Positions 32,362 to 42,981 of a DNA stretch of 64,000 bases are shown here, one piece after another (positions within the stretch are counted from its first letter, which is position 1; every line of letters begins with the position of its first letter). Source of the DNA: Aphrocallistes beatrix (Eukaryota; Porifera; Hexactinellida; Sceptrulophora; Aphrocallistidae); assembly GCA_963281255.1 (NCBI GenBank), contig OY725492.1, positions 2,465,696 to 2,529,695 on the forward strand. Reading direction: 5' to 3'. The notes beneath the pieces were generated by a model, which saw nothing but the letters and a program-made list of their open reading frames with translations, made no database searches and was not told where the DNA came from. Both the position numbers and the translations under genes were made by a program.

Positions 32362-32808
32362 ATTATTAATTGTCGCATACATCGTATTAAGGAAGGAATG
32401 GGTATGAATATTTTTCCTACCTATTTTATGTATTTGGAATCTAAAGAAAAGTCTGAAAATGTATTTTTATTGGCTGCTAGACGGCGTAAGAAGAGCAAGA
32501 TGTGCAATTATGTAATAACGACGAACCAATGTGATTTATCAAGAGACAGTAGTGGATATTCAGCTAAATTACGTTCTAACTTTTTGGGTACAGAATTTAG
32601 CATATTTTCAGCTGGCAATTTATTTAAAAGTTCGGCTATTTGTTGTGAATTAGCTTTTATACGATACGAAAAAAATATAATGGGAATTCGTGGGCCTCGA
32701 AAGATGATTGTCTTAATTCCATCAATAAATAATGATGAACCATATATGTTTCATGAGTTTGATCCTTCTAATTCATTGGAGGATGAATATCGATCTACTT
32801 CAGGAAAG
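32362..32808 (+). CDS. Tubby-like protein, first part of C-terminal domain (exon)
   Basis: Tubby-family proteins bind phosphoinositides through a C-terminal beta-barrel with a central helix and help deliver receptors to the primary cilium. This 149-codon exon begins after TTCTTTTAG and ends GGAAAG before GTTCTT. Diagnostic stretches: CRI then MNIFPTYFMYLE, VFLLAARRRKKSKMCNYVIT (the basic cluster that contains phosphoinositide-contact residues in mouse Tub), DLSR, AKLRSNFLGTEFSIF and MGIRGPRKMIVLIP. The loop after IPSINNDEP is shorter than in vertebrate TUB. The domain is completed by the exon at 62360-62611. Divergence from vertebrate Tubby is marked but all landmarks are kept and the frame is open, so the gene looks functional. 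Confidence 0.95.
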
Positions 32809-33177
32809 GTTCTTTGGTTATTTTTTTTATTTACTATTTTTTAAATGAAGACATTATTATTATGTATTTTGTCTTCGCTCATTATTACTTTCTGAAATAT
32901 GAAATACCCTATATGCATTAAGAAATTAAGACTATATATATGTGCTCATTATGCTGCTGTAACGTTGTCGCGTTTAATAGGAAACCCTAGATCCTTAGTA
33001 CACTTGTGTATCCTATTCAGGGTTTGCTGTTTTCTTTAGCTTAGTGTTAGTATTAGCTTAACTTATTCGTATTTCTATTAAATACATTTGCTATTTAGCG
33101 TACCGCGTCACATAAATAAGAATAACCACGCTACAATGCCAGTACCAATGAATATCTCTATCCCACCATTAAAAGCA

Positions 33178-33372
33178 GACGAACGGATTTTTGCCATGTG
33201 AGAGTCTTTTGGCTATGGGTCCACTAAGTTCTGACCTCAGACGAAAATGTCGACTCATCATTGATTAATGACGTCATTGTTGCCTTTTTTTATAATTAGA
33301 TATTTCAGTTTTTCGACCATAACTCCTTTTTAGGTGATAAGAGACCGAAATTTTAATAGAATTTGTATGTTG
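33178..33372 (+). mobile_element. HLE repeat, 5' core fragment
   Basis: From GGATTTTTGCCATGTGAGAG to AGAATTTGTATGTTG, including TAATGACGTCATTG. Both ends are truncated. Confidence 0.82.
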
Positions 33373-33408
33373 CATTCCCAGAGCGAATTTAGTTTATGCG
33401 CACTTGAA

Positions 33409-33465
33409 CTAGTCTAAGTATACTTAGACTAGAGTAGTTGAAGTTCACTTGGACTAGTCCAAGTG
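33409..33465. repeat. Two perfect palindromes
   Basis: A 24-bp perfect palindrome (33409-33432, centre GTATAC flanked by CTAGTCTAA) is followed after 13 bases by a 20-bp perfect palindrome CACTTGGACTAGTCCAAGTG (33446-33465). Both contain CTAG or ACTAGT cores. They could extrude as cruciforms or mark a small mobile element. Confidence 0.85.
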
Positions 33466-34387
33466 CTAATGGTATTAAACTCTACGTAATTGGGTGACTA
33501 AAATTAGCCCCAAATTATTTAGGAATCTTTTTTTTAATCAAATTATATCGAGGATAGTGATACACTATGGGCAGAATGTTCGAATAGGAAATTTTTTTAC
33601 TACTTCTAATCGATTCGATATTGTGATATTCGTTTCCAGCGATATTGATTACCCTATTACCAGAAAAAAAACTACGACTGACTTCTTATTTTGCGAGCTA
33701 TTCCTTATTATATGGTTGTGACCAGAATTCAAAATTCGATGTTTATTGGGATTCATAAATTCTCACATTTTGCAAATGTTTGTGAATCGCAAAATACAAC
33801 TGAAGTTTTCTTCAAAATGGAATATACTAGATCAAAATTTCGTGATCTTTTTGATAAAACTAAATTTCAGGCGCTATATTGTAATGGTAATTAGATAGAA
33901 GTAACTATAGAGGCACCATTTTAGAACAAAGTTTTATCAGCTTATACAAGCTGTAACTTCTTGTGGGTTCATATGGGTTATACAAGACATGCCTTATCTA
34001 AAAGCTTGCTCGATTTTGCATGTTAATATGCACCGTTTGATGCTATTATTAGACATTGTTTCTTATTGCACAAGGAGAAAACTGAGTTGGAAAATAACAT
34101 GATATTTTCTACATTTTAATAATAAACTAGCGCGGAAAGCTTCCTTCGAAGATAACGTAAGAGACATCTTCGTAAGGCTTATAACTCAAAGTGATCCCGT
34201 TCTACTGGCAATTAGGAGAAATATTTTCAAGAAATTTGAAACTAAACAGTCAAAGGACTCGTCCCAAGAATTGTCCCAGCAAGATATAATTGTAAAATCA
34301 ATTATAATGTGTGAACCAGACATTTTCTGTAAAGATTGTAAACTGTAGGTTCATTTTCATAGAAATAATGCTCAATAATGATGATTA
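33466..34387. other. Tubby intron, no recognised feature
   Basis: Open frames at 33494-33721 and 33691-33894 have no family resemblance and no good splice context. A stretch at about 34130-34260 (GCGCGGAAAGCTTCC...) is likewise unassigned. Confidence 0.45.
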
Positions 34388-34938
34388 GTTGATTCATGGC
34401 CTACTTAACTCAGGCCTCACAGTAGAATGTGAAATTTGGACCAGGGATGCGTTTAAAGCCGAACAATGAAATACCAACTTTTCAATATTTCGTGGTAATT
34501 TTAGTGCATAATGATTTGAGTGATAGCCTTGAGCGTTTACATTTGATCTAACCCTCATTAATTTCTATTTTAAATGTCTCCATCATACTATACTATATTG
34601 AGTATTGAAGTGATATCATATATTTCATTTAAATAATTGAAATAAACAAGACAATACTATTACAATCACAATTAATAATGTATTAAAACAGTTTTACAAT
34701 ACATAAACTTTATTTCGATCATTTTAGCGATGTTGTTGTCTCCGATTAACATATTGAGGGTTGAGTTACTGGCATGTGAGAAAGGTTGGCCGCGCTTACA
34801 GCTGAACTAAATAAAGAAAAATAAAGTTAAACACATACTATATTAAAATATAAGGATATTAAGAGTTAAATTTCAAATTACGTTTTTCAATTCCTCTACA
34901 TACTACCATGGAATTATAATTTTTTACATTATTAGCTA

Positions 34939-36517
34939 TCATACAATTTCCTGAAACAAATAACAACCTAGAATAGAAAAACGAGGAATATTGCAGGAAG
35001 GACATGTATTTTCCCAGACATCACAATAATTGCTATCTACTATTAAGTTTAAAGCAAGCTCGACTAGAAATTTCCTCGCTGGCCCTTCATGGTAACAGAC
35101 GAACAATGCAGGACCATTTTTTCTGAAGGCTAGAGACCATGATAGCAAATACAGTTTTCATAGGATTATCTGGACATATATTGGATCCTATAATTTTGCC
35201 TCCCTTGTATGATATACAGTAGAACTCGGATAAGACGTACCCCTCCAGGAAGCGGAAAAAGCACGTACTATCCGTAAGTACGTTCTAACCGAGTTGATAT
35301 TACATAGGAATCCAGATAATAAATGAATTCTGGTTCAGAGAAATGAGTACGTACTAAGCCGAAGTACGTTGTATCCCGAGTACGTACTAACCGAGTTCTA
35401 CTGTACCGGGTTTTACGTGAAGTTCATCCATTTGAAGGATGACATGTTTTTGTTCATTCGAAAAAGAACACGTCGCTTGCCTCAGGAATGGAAAGAATTC
35501 ATTTTCGAGCCCAAATGAAGAGTACAATTTTTCTAAAGTATTGAAGTGAGGAAGTGATAGGCAAGGCATGTGCTGGAGATACTATAACAAGCTGGCGAGA
35601 TGTGTTTTAAGAGAAAATATTTGTGTGAGTATGTTGTATCTACGTCTATTTTTGGGAACAAGACTGTTTTCTAATTGGCATTGAATGAATTGGAGTCGAC
35701 AAATTTCTGGATGCTCAGATGTTTCCACATCCGAACTGGTATGCATAATATCAATGGCTTGTTGGATATGAACATTCGCTGATGATATATGGGAAGCAGT
35801 AGATTCAGAATTCTTAGATGGCTCACATCGATAAGGCGCGCTAGAAATTTCATTCACAAGTGATTCAAGTTGTCGAATATCACTGAGGCAACTGAGCGAA
35901 TGTGGAAAAATCACATTTTTATAAAAGGCCTTGATAGAAAGATCGAACGTTACTACCAAATAAACATCAACTAGTATACTAGAATTCTCTAAACTAGGAC
36001 GCATAAAAATCAAGCTATGTTCATCTGGGTACCATAATGACCAGGTTTTAGGTAAATAAATAAGTGATAACTTACCTTGCATTTCCTGGGAGCAGCTAAC
36101 CTTAAATCTCTCTTTTTCTTCTGCATCAGATCTCAGGCTAAGTGTCAAAGCTTGATTGAGGTAATCTTTTGAGTCGAGAGACCGACGACTTCGCTTAGCT
36201 GCAGATTGGGAGTAGTATGAGGGACATCCTGGTAGAAAGACTGGTACAGCATCATCTTTCAGCTTTGGGTTCACTCTAGGGATTTCGGGAAAAGTACCAT
36301 CTCCGTTGGGAACCTTGTGCGTGTACTCGATATCTTCAGTCCTAAAGTGCTTCACACAGACGTAAACAGCATTTAACTCGTCTATATCATCTCTGCGGAG
36401 TGCCCGAACCCAAGCGTGTCTAAGTTGATCTGGTTTCTGCGGCATCTTGAAAAGAGTCACACGATCTTCAGACTTGTAGTTACACTTGCAACCAGGTGCC
36501 GAGCAACTGGTCGGCAT
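34939..36517 (-). pseudogene. THAP-domain P-element-type transposase (THAP9-like), inactivated
   Basis: The frame starts at ATG 36515-36517. Residues 1-90 form a THAP zinc finger of the C2CH type (CSAPGCKCNY, then VCVKHF, then IPRVNP; includes the conserved tryptophan of HAWVRAL), which binds element DNA. Next comes a linker with a basic patch (AAKRSRRSLDSK) and a region that may be read-through of an intron (after EMQGK, a splice-like GTAAG at about 36075). Further on, SLPHFNTLEKLYSSFGLE and ILQMDELHVKPG match the start of the P-type RNase H-like catalytic domain. A MITE (35217-35403) is inserted right after KPG. Beyond it the frame continues (ISYKGGKIIGSNICP, then TVFAIMVSSL) until a one-base frameshift near 35135 and GPARKFLVELALNLIV. 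The GTP-binding and C-terminal parts are missing, so it is dead. Confidence 0.88.
35217..35403. mobile_element. TA-target MITE, 187 bp (CAGTAGAACTCGG family)
   Basis: Ends CAGTAGAACTCGG and CCGAGTTCTACTG with TA duplications. The interior holds inverted GTACGTACT motifs. It is inserted in the P-type transposase frame; removal of the element and one TA restores the reading frame across the site. Confidence 0.93.
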
Positions 36518-36946
36518 TTCAAATGTAAGTACGTAGCTAGTGCAAAAAAGAAATGTATGTAAATATTTATTATTATGATTAAATTATATATAGATGCTAT
36601 TTTTATAAATTAAAGTATATACGAACATGATTGTATGAAAATGTTATGGGTAATTGTGAATAGATAAACATGAATAAAACATTGTGGTTAATTAACAATT
36701 ACCGGCTTCGACTGCATCCCTGGTACAATATTTCCATTCTACTGTGAGGCCTGAGTTAAGTAGGCCATGGTTGATTATAAATGAATAGGAGGAAACTACA
36801 AGTAAATGCAAATTCGTTTAGCCAATGCATTACCTTGGGTCAAATGATGATATAGTACTTTTAAATATTATAATATATTATCAAACGTTTTTCGAGAAAG
36901 AAATATAATGTGTTCTTACTAACAAGGTAGTATAATACTGATGGCA

Positions 36947-37178
36947 CACCAATGGACTCCTTAGGGTTGATAACCCATATGCAAATAATACATTCCACCT
37001 GTCTAAGAGTTTTCTAAATGTCTGTTTAGTAATGCCAAAGAATTTTTATAAAATATGGTGACGTCATAAACTAAGAAATTGAAGCCATACAAAATATCTG
37101 ATTGCACCAATGGACTCCTTAGGGTTGATAACCCATATGCAAATAATACATTCCACCTGTCTAAGAGTCTTCTAAATG
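36947..37178. repeat. Direct repeat, about 74 bp, spacing 158 bp
   Basis: CACCAATGGACTCCTTAGGG and the next 50 or so bases occur at 36947 and again at 37105, nearly identical. A local tandem duplication in the Tubby intron. Confidence 0.85.
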
Positions 37179-37392
37179 TCTATTCGAAGATAATAATCAT
37201 TCTGAGCCACTGTGGTGATGATCGCGAAACTATTGAAGTGTTATGTTGATTAAGATAGTACAAGAAAAGATGTTAATTAATTTTATTTATTAAAGTGCTA
37301 TACTGATTTTAATGACACAAGTCATATTAATTAGTCTTTAAATTCAACTGCTTGTGAGTATTGGTTTATCATCTTTTGATTTTTATGCTTAA

Positions 37393-37948
37393 CAAGCGCG
37401 CTTCGCTTGCTTGCGCTGCGCGGCTGGCGGACACTTTGTGTCTGCCGGAGCCGCCCTGTGGGCGCCTGGGGTCACATTGATTAATTTTAAGGGAGATAAC
37501 ATCCATAAACACGCCTGCCTACTGTTATAATCGATATCGCACGAAAAATCACCAAATTTGTCAATTTTTAAAATTTTGATGCGTAATGATGACGTCATAA
37601 CAGAGTGATGACTCATCATTTGTTGATGATAGTTGCATCATATGTGAGGTATGTTAGTATACACATTCTATTAAAATTTCAGCCTTCTATCTCCTATAAT
37701 GCCTGAGTTATGCTCGAATAACTGTATTGCTTAACTTTTAAAAATGTGACAATGACGTCATAATTCCATGATGAGTCGACATTTTCGTCTGAGCTCAGAA
37801 CTTACTGGAGCCATAGCCAAAAAACTCCCACATGCCAAAAATCAGCTTTCTGGGCCTGACAGTTTCTTCATCAATTCATTACAGATATATATATATATAT
37901 ATACACACATACATACACAAACATTAATCGAGTTTTAATAGTAAGGAT
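37393..37948 (-). mobile_element. HLE repeat, complete copy (556 bp)
   Basis: The clearest complete - strand copy. The 3' hairpin end ACAAGCGCGCTTCGC is at 37393, the core runs to CTGTAATGAATTGATG at about 37885, then a (TA)n/CACA microsatellite, and the head (ATCCTTACTATTAAAACTCG read on -) ends at 37948. The flanks, ATGCTTA at left and TAATCATCC at right, show no target duplication, as expected for Helitron-type insertion. Confidence 0.92.
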
Positions 37949-38171
37949 TAATCATCCTGAATATACGTAGGTGATCCTACTTGTTGAAATATATAACTAA
38001 AATAACATTGATAGATTTCACTCCTAATTTAATTGTTTAACCCTTGAAAGCATTTGGGATTTTTCTATTTATAGTAGTAACCCCAAACTTGTATGGCTTC
38101 CCCATTGATAATTGCTTAAACCGGAAATGACGCAACACATTCCTGTGGCAAGCGTGGGTTAAACCACAACT

Positions 38172-38985
38172 TGTTCACCTTTATCCAAATATTATATTGT
38201 TTCTACGTTTCTAACTTATGGGTCATGAATCTGATTTCTTGGAGGATATTAATTAAAAAGCTAATCTCCAAATATAACTCTAAACTTTTCACCAAACAAG
38301 ATATTAATGATAAAATTCGTATTTTGCGCACACCACTACGATTGAAAAATACTCCTGAACATTTCAAATGGATCCGTTTGAATTCTCGTTTACTTTCGTC
38401 CAATATCGAACTTCACACATTCTTTAATTAGTAAGAGAAAAATATAACTTATCAAATAAACGTGTAATTGCTGTGGAGGACGTGCTTGAAACTCGATTAG
38501 AAATGGAATACTACATACGTGATGGACTATATGCACGTATTCGTTGGAGTTTCACGGCATTACTAAATATATATGCCAAATATGGATTTTATATTATGAA
38601 TTCTTTCGACAAAAATAGCAAATAAACCCCTAAACTCTTTTGTCGTTATGCCCATCACTTCTTCTTAATGCTTATCCCGTGGTCAAGTAGATTTAGTCGA
38701 CTCTTTTACTACTTTTCTTCTGGAAATTTTTCCTTAAATGGCTGCTTGTTTTATCAGGATCATTTCACCAAGTTTGTGAGGATACGCGCTCTTAAAACTA
38801 AGACAGCTGAAGAGGTTGCTGATATTTGCTGAACATTTTCTGGGACATGTGTGCTCCCATTTGTTCTGCAGTCTGATAATGGTAGAGAATTTAAAAATGA
38901 ATTATTGTTCAATACTCTAAAGTACTGGTCTTCTTCCAAGGTTATCCATGGGAAAGCTCGACATTTTGCACATATATTCGGTATT
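38172..38985 (+). pseudogene. KRBA2-like/Ginger-type integrase relic
   Basis: Degenerate coding sequence in several frames. An N-terminal region (KYNSKLFTKQDINDKI, HFKWIRLNSRLL) is followed by VEDVLETRLEMEYYIRDGL, then a decayed zinc-finger/linker. The integrase core retains YQDHFTKFVRIRALKTKTAE and VLQSDNGREFKNELLFNTLK, then VIHGKARH. The last two blocks closely parallel the KRBA2-like gene at 42982-45005. Many stops and shifts; the C-terminus is replaced by a G-run at about 38992. Confidence 0.75.
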
Positions 38986-39119
38986 TGGATGGGGGGGGGG
39001 GGGGGGCAGAAGCACCCACGTTGTGTACCCCTAATGTAGTATATACTCGAAATGTTTCCGGGGCTATTATTAATTTTTAACTTCATTTATCACTTGTAGT
39101 CAAATGAATATTTCAGATA

Positions 39120-39655
39120 TTAACAAATCACAAATCAATGGGCAAACAATGGCAATCTACAAGAAGGATATCTAAAAGACTCAAGAATGAGGGTTACACT
39201 ATATCAAAATCCACTATACATCGGCATTTAACTGAAAGTCTTAATCTTCAATTCGCCTCGAATCTTCGAATCTTCGATTCGTCTTTGATTTGCCCATGAA
39301 CATAGGGATTGGACATTTGAGGAGTGGAAAAAGGTTCTCTGGTCGGATGAATCCCCTTTCGAGTTATTCTCATCGCATACCGCCAAAATGATCAAAATGG
39401 GCAAGAAATTCTGATTCATTAAAACCGGTCAATCCCATGATCAGGCACATTCATTTTGGGAGGATAATCCAGACGATGGAAAATAGCCGATAAAACTGAA
39501 ATAGAAAATAAAATCGTAGTTAGAGTAGGTTAAATTACGAATAGTAACAATGAATTCAGTAAATAAAGTAGATAAAATGAGACTATAATGATTTCAAAAT
39601 AAATGCAAAATAACCAATCGAAATATACTGGCCAAGACTTTTGGGACACCTTGTA
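39120..39655 (+). pseudogene. Tc1-like transposase relic with right terminus
   Basis: Fragments of a Tc1-type transposase appear in order: STRRISKRLKNEGYTISKST, IHRHLTESLNLQ, then WTFEEWKKVLWSDESPFELF containing the first catalytic Asp. The later catalytic residues are lost. A Tc1-like terminus (CTGGCCAAGACTTTTGGGAC) lies at about 39628-39655. Inactive. Confidence 0.78.
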
Positions 39656-40077
39656 TATGCCTAATATTTTGAAATGTTCAAATTGAGGCTGAGGAAGTGT
39701 TTTGGGTTGATACTAAACATGCAGAACAGAATCAGTTACTATGCTTTTGATTCAAACTTACGCACTTGATCAACTCGGACTTTCGGTGGGCTATATCCGC
39801 GGCCAGGGCTATGATTGGCCGCCTAAATGTCGGAAAGACACATTGGCTTAAAACGGAAGGTTCTAGACTTGAACCCCAAAGCTCTATATCTATATTGTTT
39901 TGGGCATAATTTGAATCTATTTCTTGAGGAATCACTTAAATTGACTTAATGTGTTCAATCAAGTGACTATAGCACTAGAGAGAATGAATGGAGTGGTGAA
40001 TTTTATCAGAATTTCATCCAAAAGGTTCTATCAGTTTATCAAATCGATTGATGTAATGCTTGGAACTATTAGTAGTG

Positions 40078-41163
40078 ACAAGCGTGCTCCGGTTGCATGC
40101 GCTCCGCGGCTGGCGGACACTATGTCCGCCGGAGGTGTCCTCTGGGCGCCTGGGGTCACATTAATTAATTATAGGGGAAAGAACATCTCTAAATACGTCT
40201 GCCCTACTGTTATAATCGATATCACACGAAAAATCACCAAATTCGTCAATTTATAAAATTTTGAAGCGTAATGATGACATCACAACAGAGTGATGTGTCA
40301 TCATTTTTGGATGATGGTTGTATCATATGTGAAATATATTAATTTGCACATTCTATTAAAATTTCAACCTTATCACCTAAAATGGTTGAGTTATTGTCGA
40401 AAAACTAAAATTTCTAATTATCAAAAAGGCGACAATGACTTCATAATTCTATGATGATTCGATATTTTGGTCTGAAGTCAGAACTTAGTGGAGCCATAGC
40501 CAAAAGACTCAAACATGCCAAAAAATAAGCTTTCTGTGCCAAGCAGTTTTTTCAATCAATTCGTTACAGATATATATAGAGTCACTTCTGAAAACCGGGG
40601 CACCTCGGGACCAGAGCTGAGCGCCCCCGTTTTCGAGTGATTAGATGTACTGTATCAAGTTAGTATAGCTCGTGACAAAAACAAAGCATTTTAAGAGAAA
40701 TAATTTTAGGTCCGTGTAAACTAGCATCCTCAATCATTGTGCTATAGTAAGACCACTCCAAAAAGTGACACGGCTCTCACATCCCGCCGAACCGGTTGTT
40801 TCGCACTTGTATAGTACATACATATGTACATACTACACATTTAGTATGTCTCATAGGTATCCCATTGATGACAGTAAAATTTGTACTTTGACTCTAATTC
40901 ATTGTGGCACCCACACCCATAAATGTTGTGTAACAACTCTTCATACATTAAGCATATACAAATGGAATGTTTTAAACGAAAAACTAAATTTGCAAAGCAA
41001 AATATCATCCAAACTCGTCCCGGTTTACAATACAAATTTGTATAGAACAAGAACATATTTTTCCGGATGCCCCGGTGTAAGGGAGCCCAGGTTTAAGAGA
41101 GCCCCGGTTTTCTGACGTGGACTGTATATATAAATATACATTAATCCAGTTTTAATAGTAAGG
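40078..41163 (-). mobile_element. HLE repeat split by a MITE
   Basis: The 3' hairpin end is at 40078, the core runs up to CTGTAACGAATTGATTGA (about 40568), a MITE (40579-41124) sits in the microsatellite, and the head (ACTATTAAAACTGGATTA read on -) is at about 41140-41163. Confidence 0.88.
40579..41124. mobile_element. TA-target MITE, 546 bp (CAGTCCAC...CCGGGGC family)
   Basis: Left end GAGTCACTTCTGAAAACCGG and right end (read inward) CAGTCCACGTCAGAAAACCG with TA flanks. The interior holds GGACCAGAGCTGAGCGCC and a long AT-rich segment. A second, truncated left end lies at 42781. Confidence 0.82.
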
Positions 41164-41170
41164 ATATATA

Positions 41171-41664
41171 TAAGCGCGCTTTGCTTGCTTGCGCTGCGCG
41201 GCTGCGGACACTTTGTGTCCGCCAGAGGGGCCCTGCGGGAGCATGGGGTCACATTGATTAATTATAAGGGAAATTACAGCTCTAAATACGTCGGTCCTAC
41301 TGTTATAATCGATATCACACGAAAAATCACCAAATTTGTTAATTTTAAAATTTTGATGCGTAATGATGACGTCATAACAGAGGAATGAGTCATCATTTTT
41401 TAATGATAGTTGCATCATATGTGCGACATTAATATACAGATTCTTTTTAAAATATCAGCCTTCTATCACTTAAAATGTCCGAGTTATGGTCGAAAAACTG
41501 AAATTTCTGATTATAAAAAAGGTGACAATGACGTCATAATTACATGATGAGTCAACATTTTTGTATGAGCTCAGAACTAACTGGAGCCATACCCAAAAGA
41601 CTCCCGCATGCCAAAAATCAGCTTTCTGAGTCTGGCAGTTTCTTCAATCAATTCGTTACAGAGA
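41171..41664 (-). mobile_element. HLE repeat core
   Basis: From the 3' hairpins (GCGCGCTTTGC at 41174) to CTGTAACGAATTGATTGAAG at about 41643-41662. It follows the head of the previous copy head to tail, so these copies form a tandem run. Confidence 0.88.
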
Positions 41665-41675
41665 TATACTATATA

Positions 41676-42205
41676 TCCTTACTATTAAAACTCGATTAAT
41701 GTATATGTATGTAAATTTGTATACAAACGCGCTTCGCTTGCTTGCGCTGCGCGGCTGGCGGACACTCATCTTAGTTTTAAAATCGATATCACTCAAAAAA
41801 ACACCAAATTTGTTAATTTTTAAAATTTTGATGAGTACTGATGACGTCATAGCAAAGTGATGAGTCATCATTTTTTGATGATAGTTGCATCATATGTGAG
41901 ACGTGTTAGTATACAGATTCTATTAAAATTACAGCCTTCTATCTCCTATAATGGCTGAGTTATGTCCGAATAACTGTGTTGCTTAACTTTTATAAATGTG
42001 ACAATGACGTCATAATTCCATGATGAGTCGACATTTTGCTCTGAGCTCAGAACTTACTGGAGCCATAGCCAAAAGATTCCCACATGCCTAAAATCAGCTT
42101 TCTATGCCTGGCAGTTTCTTCAATCAATTCGTTACAGATATATATAGATATCCTTGCTATTAAAATTGATTATTGTATATCCTTACTATTAAAACTCAAT
42201 TAATG
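41676..42205 (-). mobile_element. HLE repeat with a head on each side
   Basis: A + strand head (ATCCTTACTATTAAAACTCG, 41676) precedes a - strand core (41723-42140). The latter has a shortened 3' end: the hairpins are fused to GACACTCATCTTAG, deleting about 60 bp. Beyond the core are two further + strand heads in tandem (about 42150 and 42177). Confidence 0.82.
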
Positions 42206-42239
42206 TATACATACGGTATATATGTTAGAACAAATTTGC

Positions 42240-42722
42240 GAAATCAACAATTATGCATAATTGTTTACAATTATGCATAATTGTTCATCTAATGTAACAA
42301 TTATACATAATTGTTCATTTTACAACAATTATGCATAATTGTTTACAATTATGCATAATTGTTCATCTAATGTAACAATTATACATAATTGTTCATTTTA
42401 CAACAATTATGCATAATTGTTCATTTTACAACAATTATGCATAATTGTTCATCTAATGTAACAATTATGCATCATTGTTGTGAAATGAACAGTTTTACAT
42501 AATTGTTTAAAATGTAAGCAACAATTATGCACAATTGTTGTGAAATGAACAGTTTTACATAATTGTTAAAAATGTAAGCAACAATTATGCACAATTGTTG
42601 TGAAATGAACAGTTTTACATAATTGTTAAAAATGGAAGCAACAATTATGCATAATTGTTGTGAAATGAACAGTTTACATATTTGTTAAAAATGGAAGCAA
42701 CAATTATGCATAATTATTAATG
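42240..42722. repeat. Satellite of 20-bp perfect palindromes
   Basis: About 16 copies of AACAATTATGCATAATTGTT or near variants. In the first half they are linked by CATCTAATGT or CATTTTAC. In the second half a 60-bp higher unit takes over, with linker GTGAAATGAACAGTTTTACA. Each dyad centres on ATGCAT. No coding sequence. Confidence 0.93.
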
Positions 42723-42778
42723 GTGCTACTGAGTTCCAAAGAACAACCAATTTATTGAACAAAAAAATAATTGGTAGT

Positions 42779-42880
42779 ACAGTCCACTCCCCGAAACCGG
42801 GCACCTCGGGACCAGAGCTCAGCCTTCAGCCATTGTATAGTATATACGTATATGTACACACTACACAGTCAGTCTGTCAC
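42779..42880. mobile_element. Truncated MITE end (CAGTCCACTCCCC)
   Basis: CAGTCCACTCCCCGAAACCG then GGGCACCTCGGGACCAGAGC matches the left end of the element at 40579. Its other end is missing. Confidence 0.7.
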
Positions 42881-42981
42881 ATAGATAACTATAATTTCAC
42901 TATAACACAACAAGCATAACCGTATGGAGTCAAGTAAGGCTCAGTCTAACACACGAAATTCTAAAATTTCTCTTCCGACGG

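Larger units (their letters stand above)
34395..36769 (-). mobile_element. P-like element with transposase relic, 2,375 bp
   Basis: Ends CATGGCCTACTTAACTCAGG and the complement of CCTGAGTTAAGTAGGCCATG, followed inward by CCTCACAGTAGAATG on both sides and by ACCAGGGATGC/GCATCCCTGGT. The 7-bp flank GTTGATT is duplicated (34388-34394, 36770-36776). It contains a THAP-domain/P-type transposase relic on the - strand. It is the only member here with transposase sequence, so it is the likely parent type of the CATAGCCTAC elements at 5209, 27746 and 30654. Confidence 0.88.

Noticed and set aside
33494-33894. Possible extra Tubby exons in frames at 33.5-33.9 kb
   Set aside because: The exons at 32362-32808 and 62360-62611 already join in phase with correct domain spacing, and these frames have no Tubby similarity.
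42240-42722. CRISPR array, because of regular short palindromic repeats
   Set aside because: Linkers are repeated rather than unique, the context is an animal genome, and no cas genes exist. It is a palindromic satellite.
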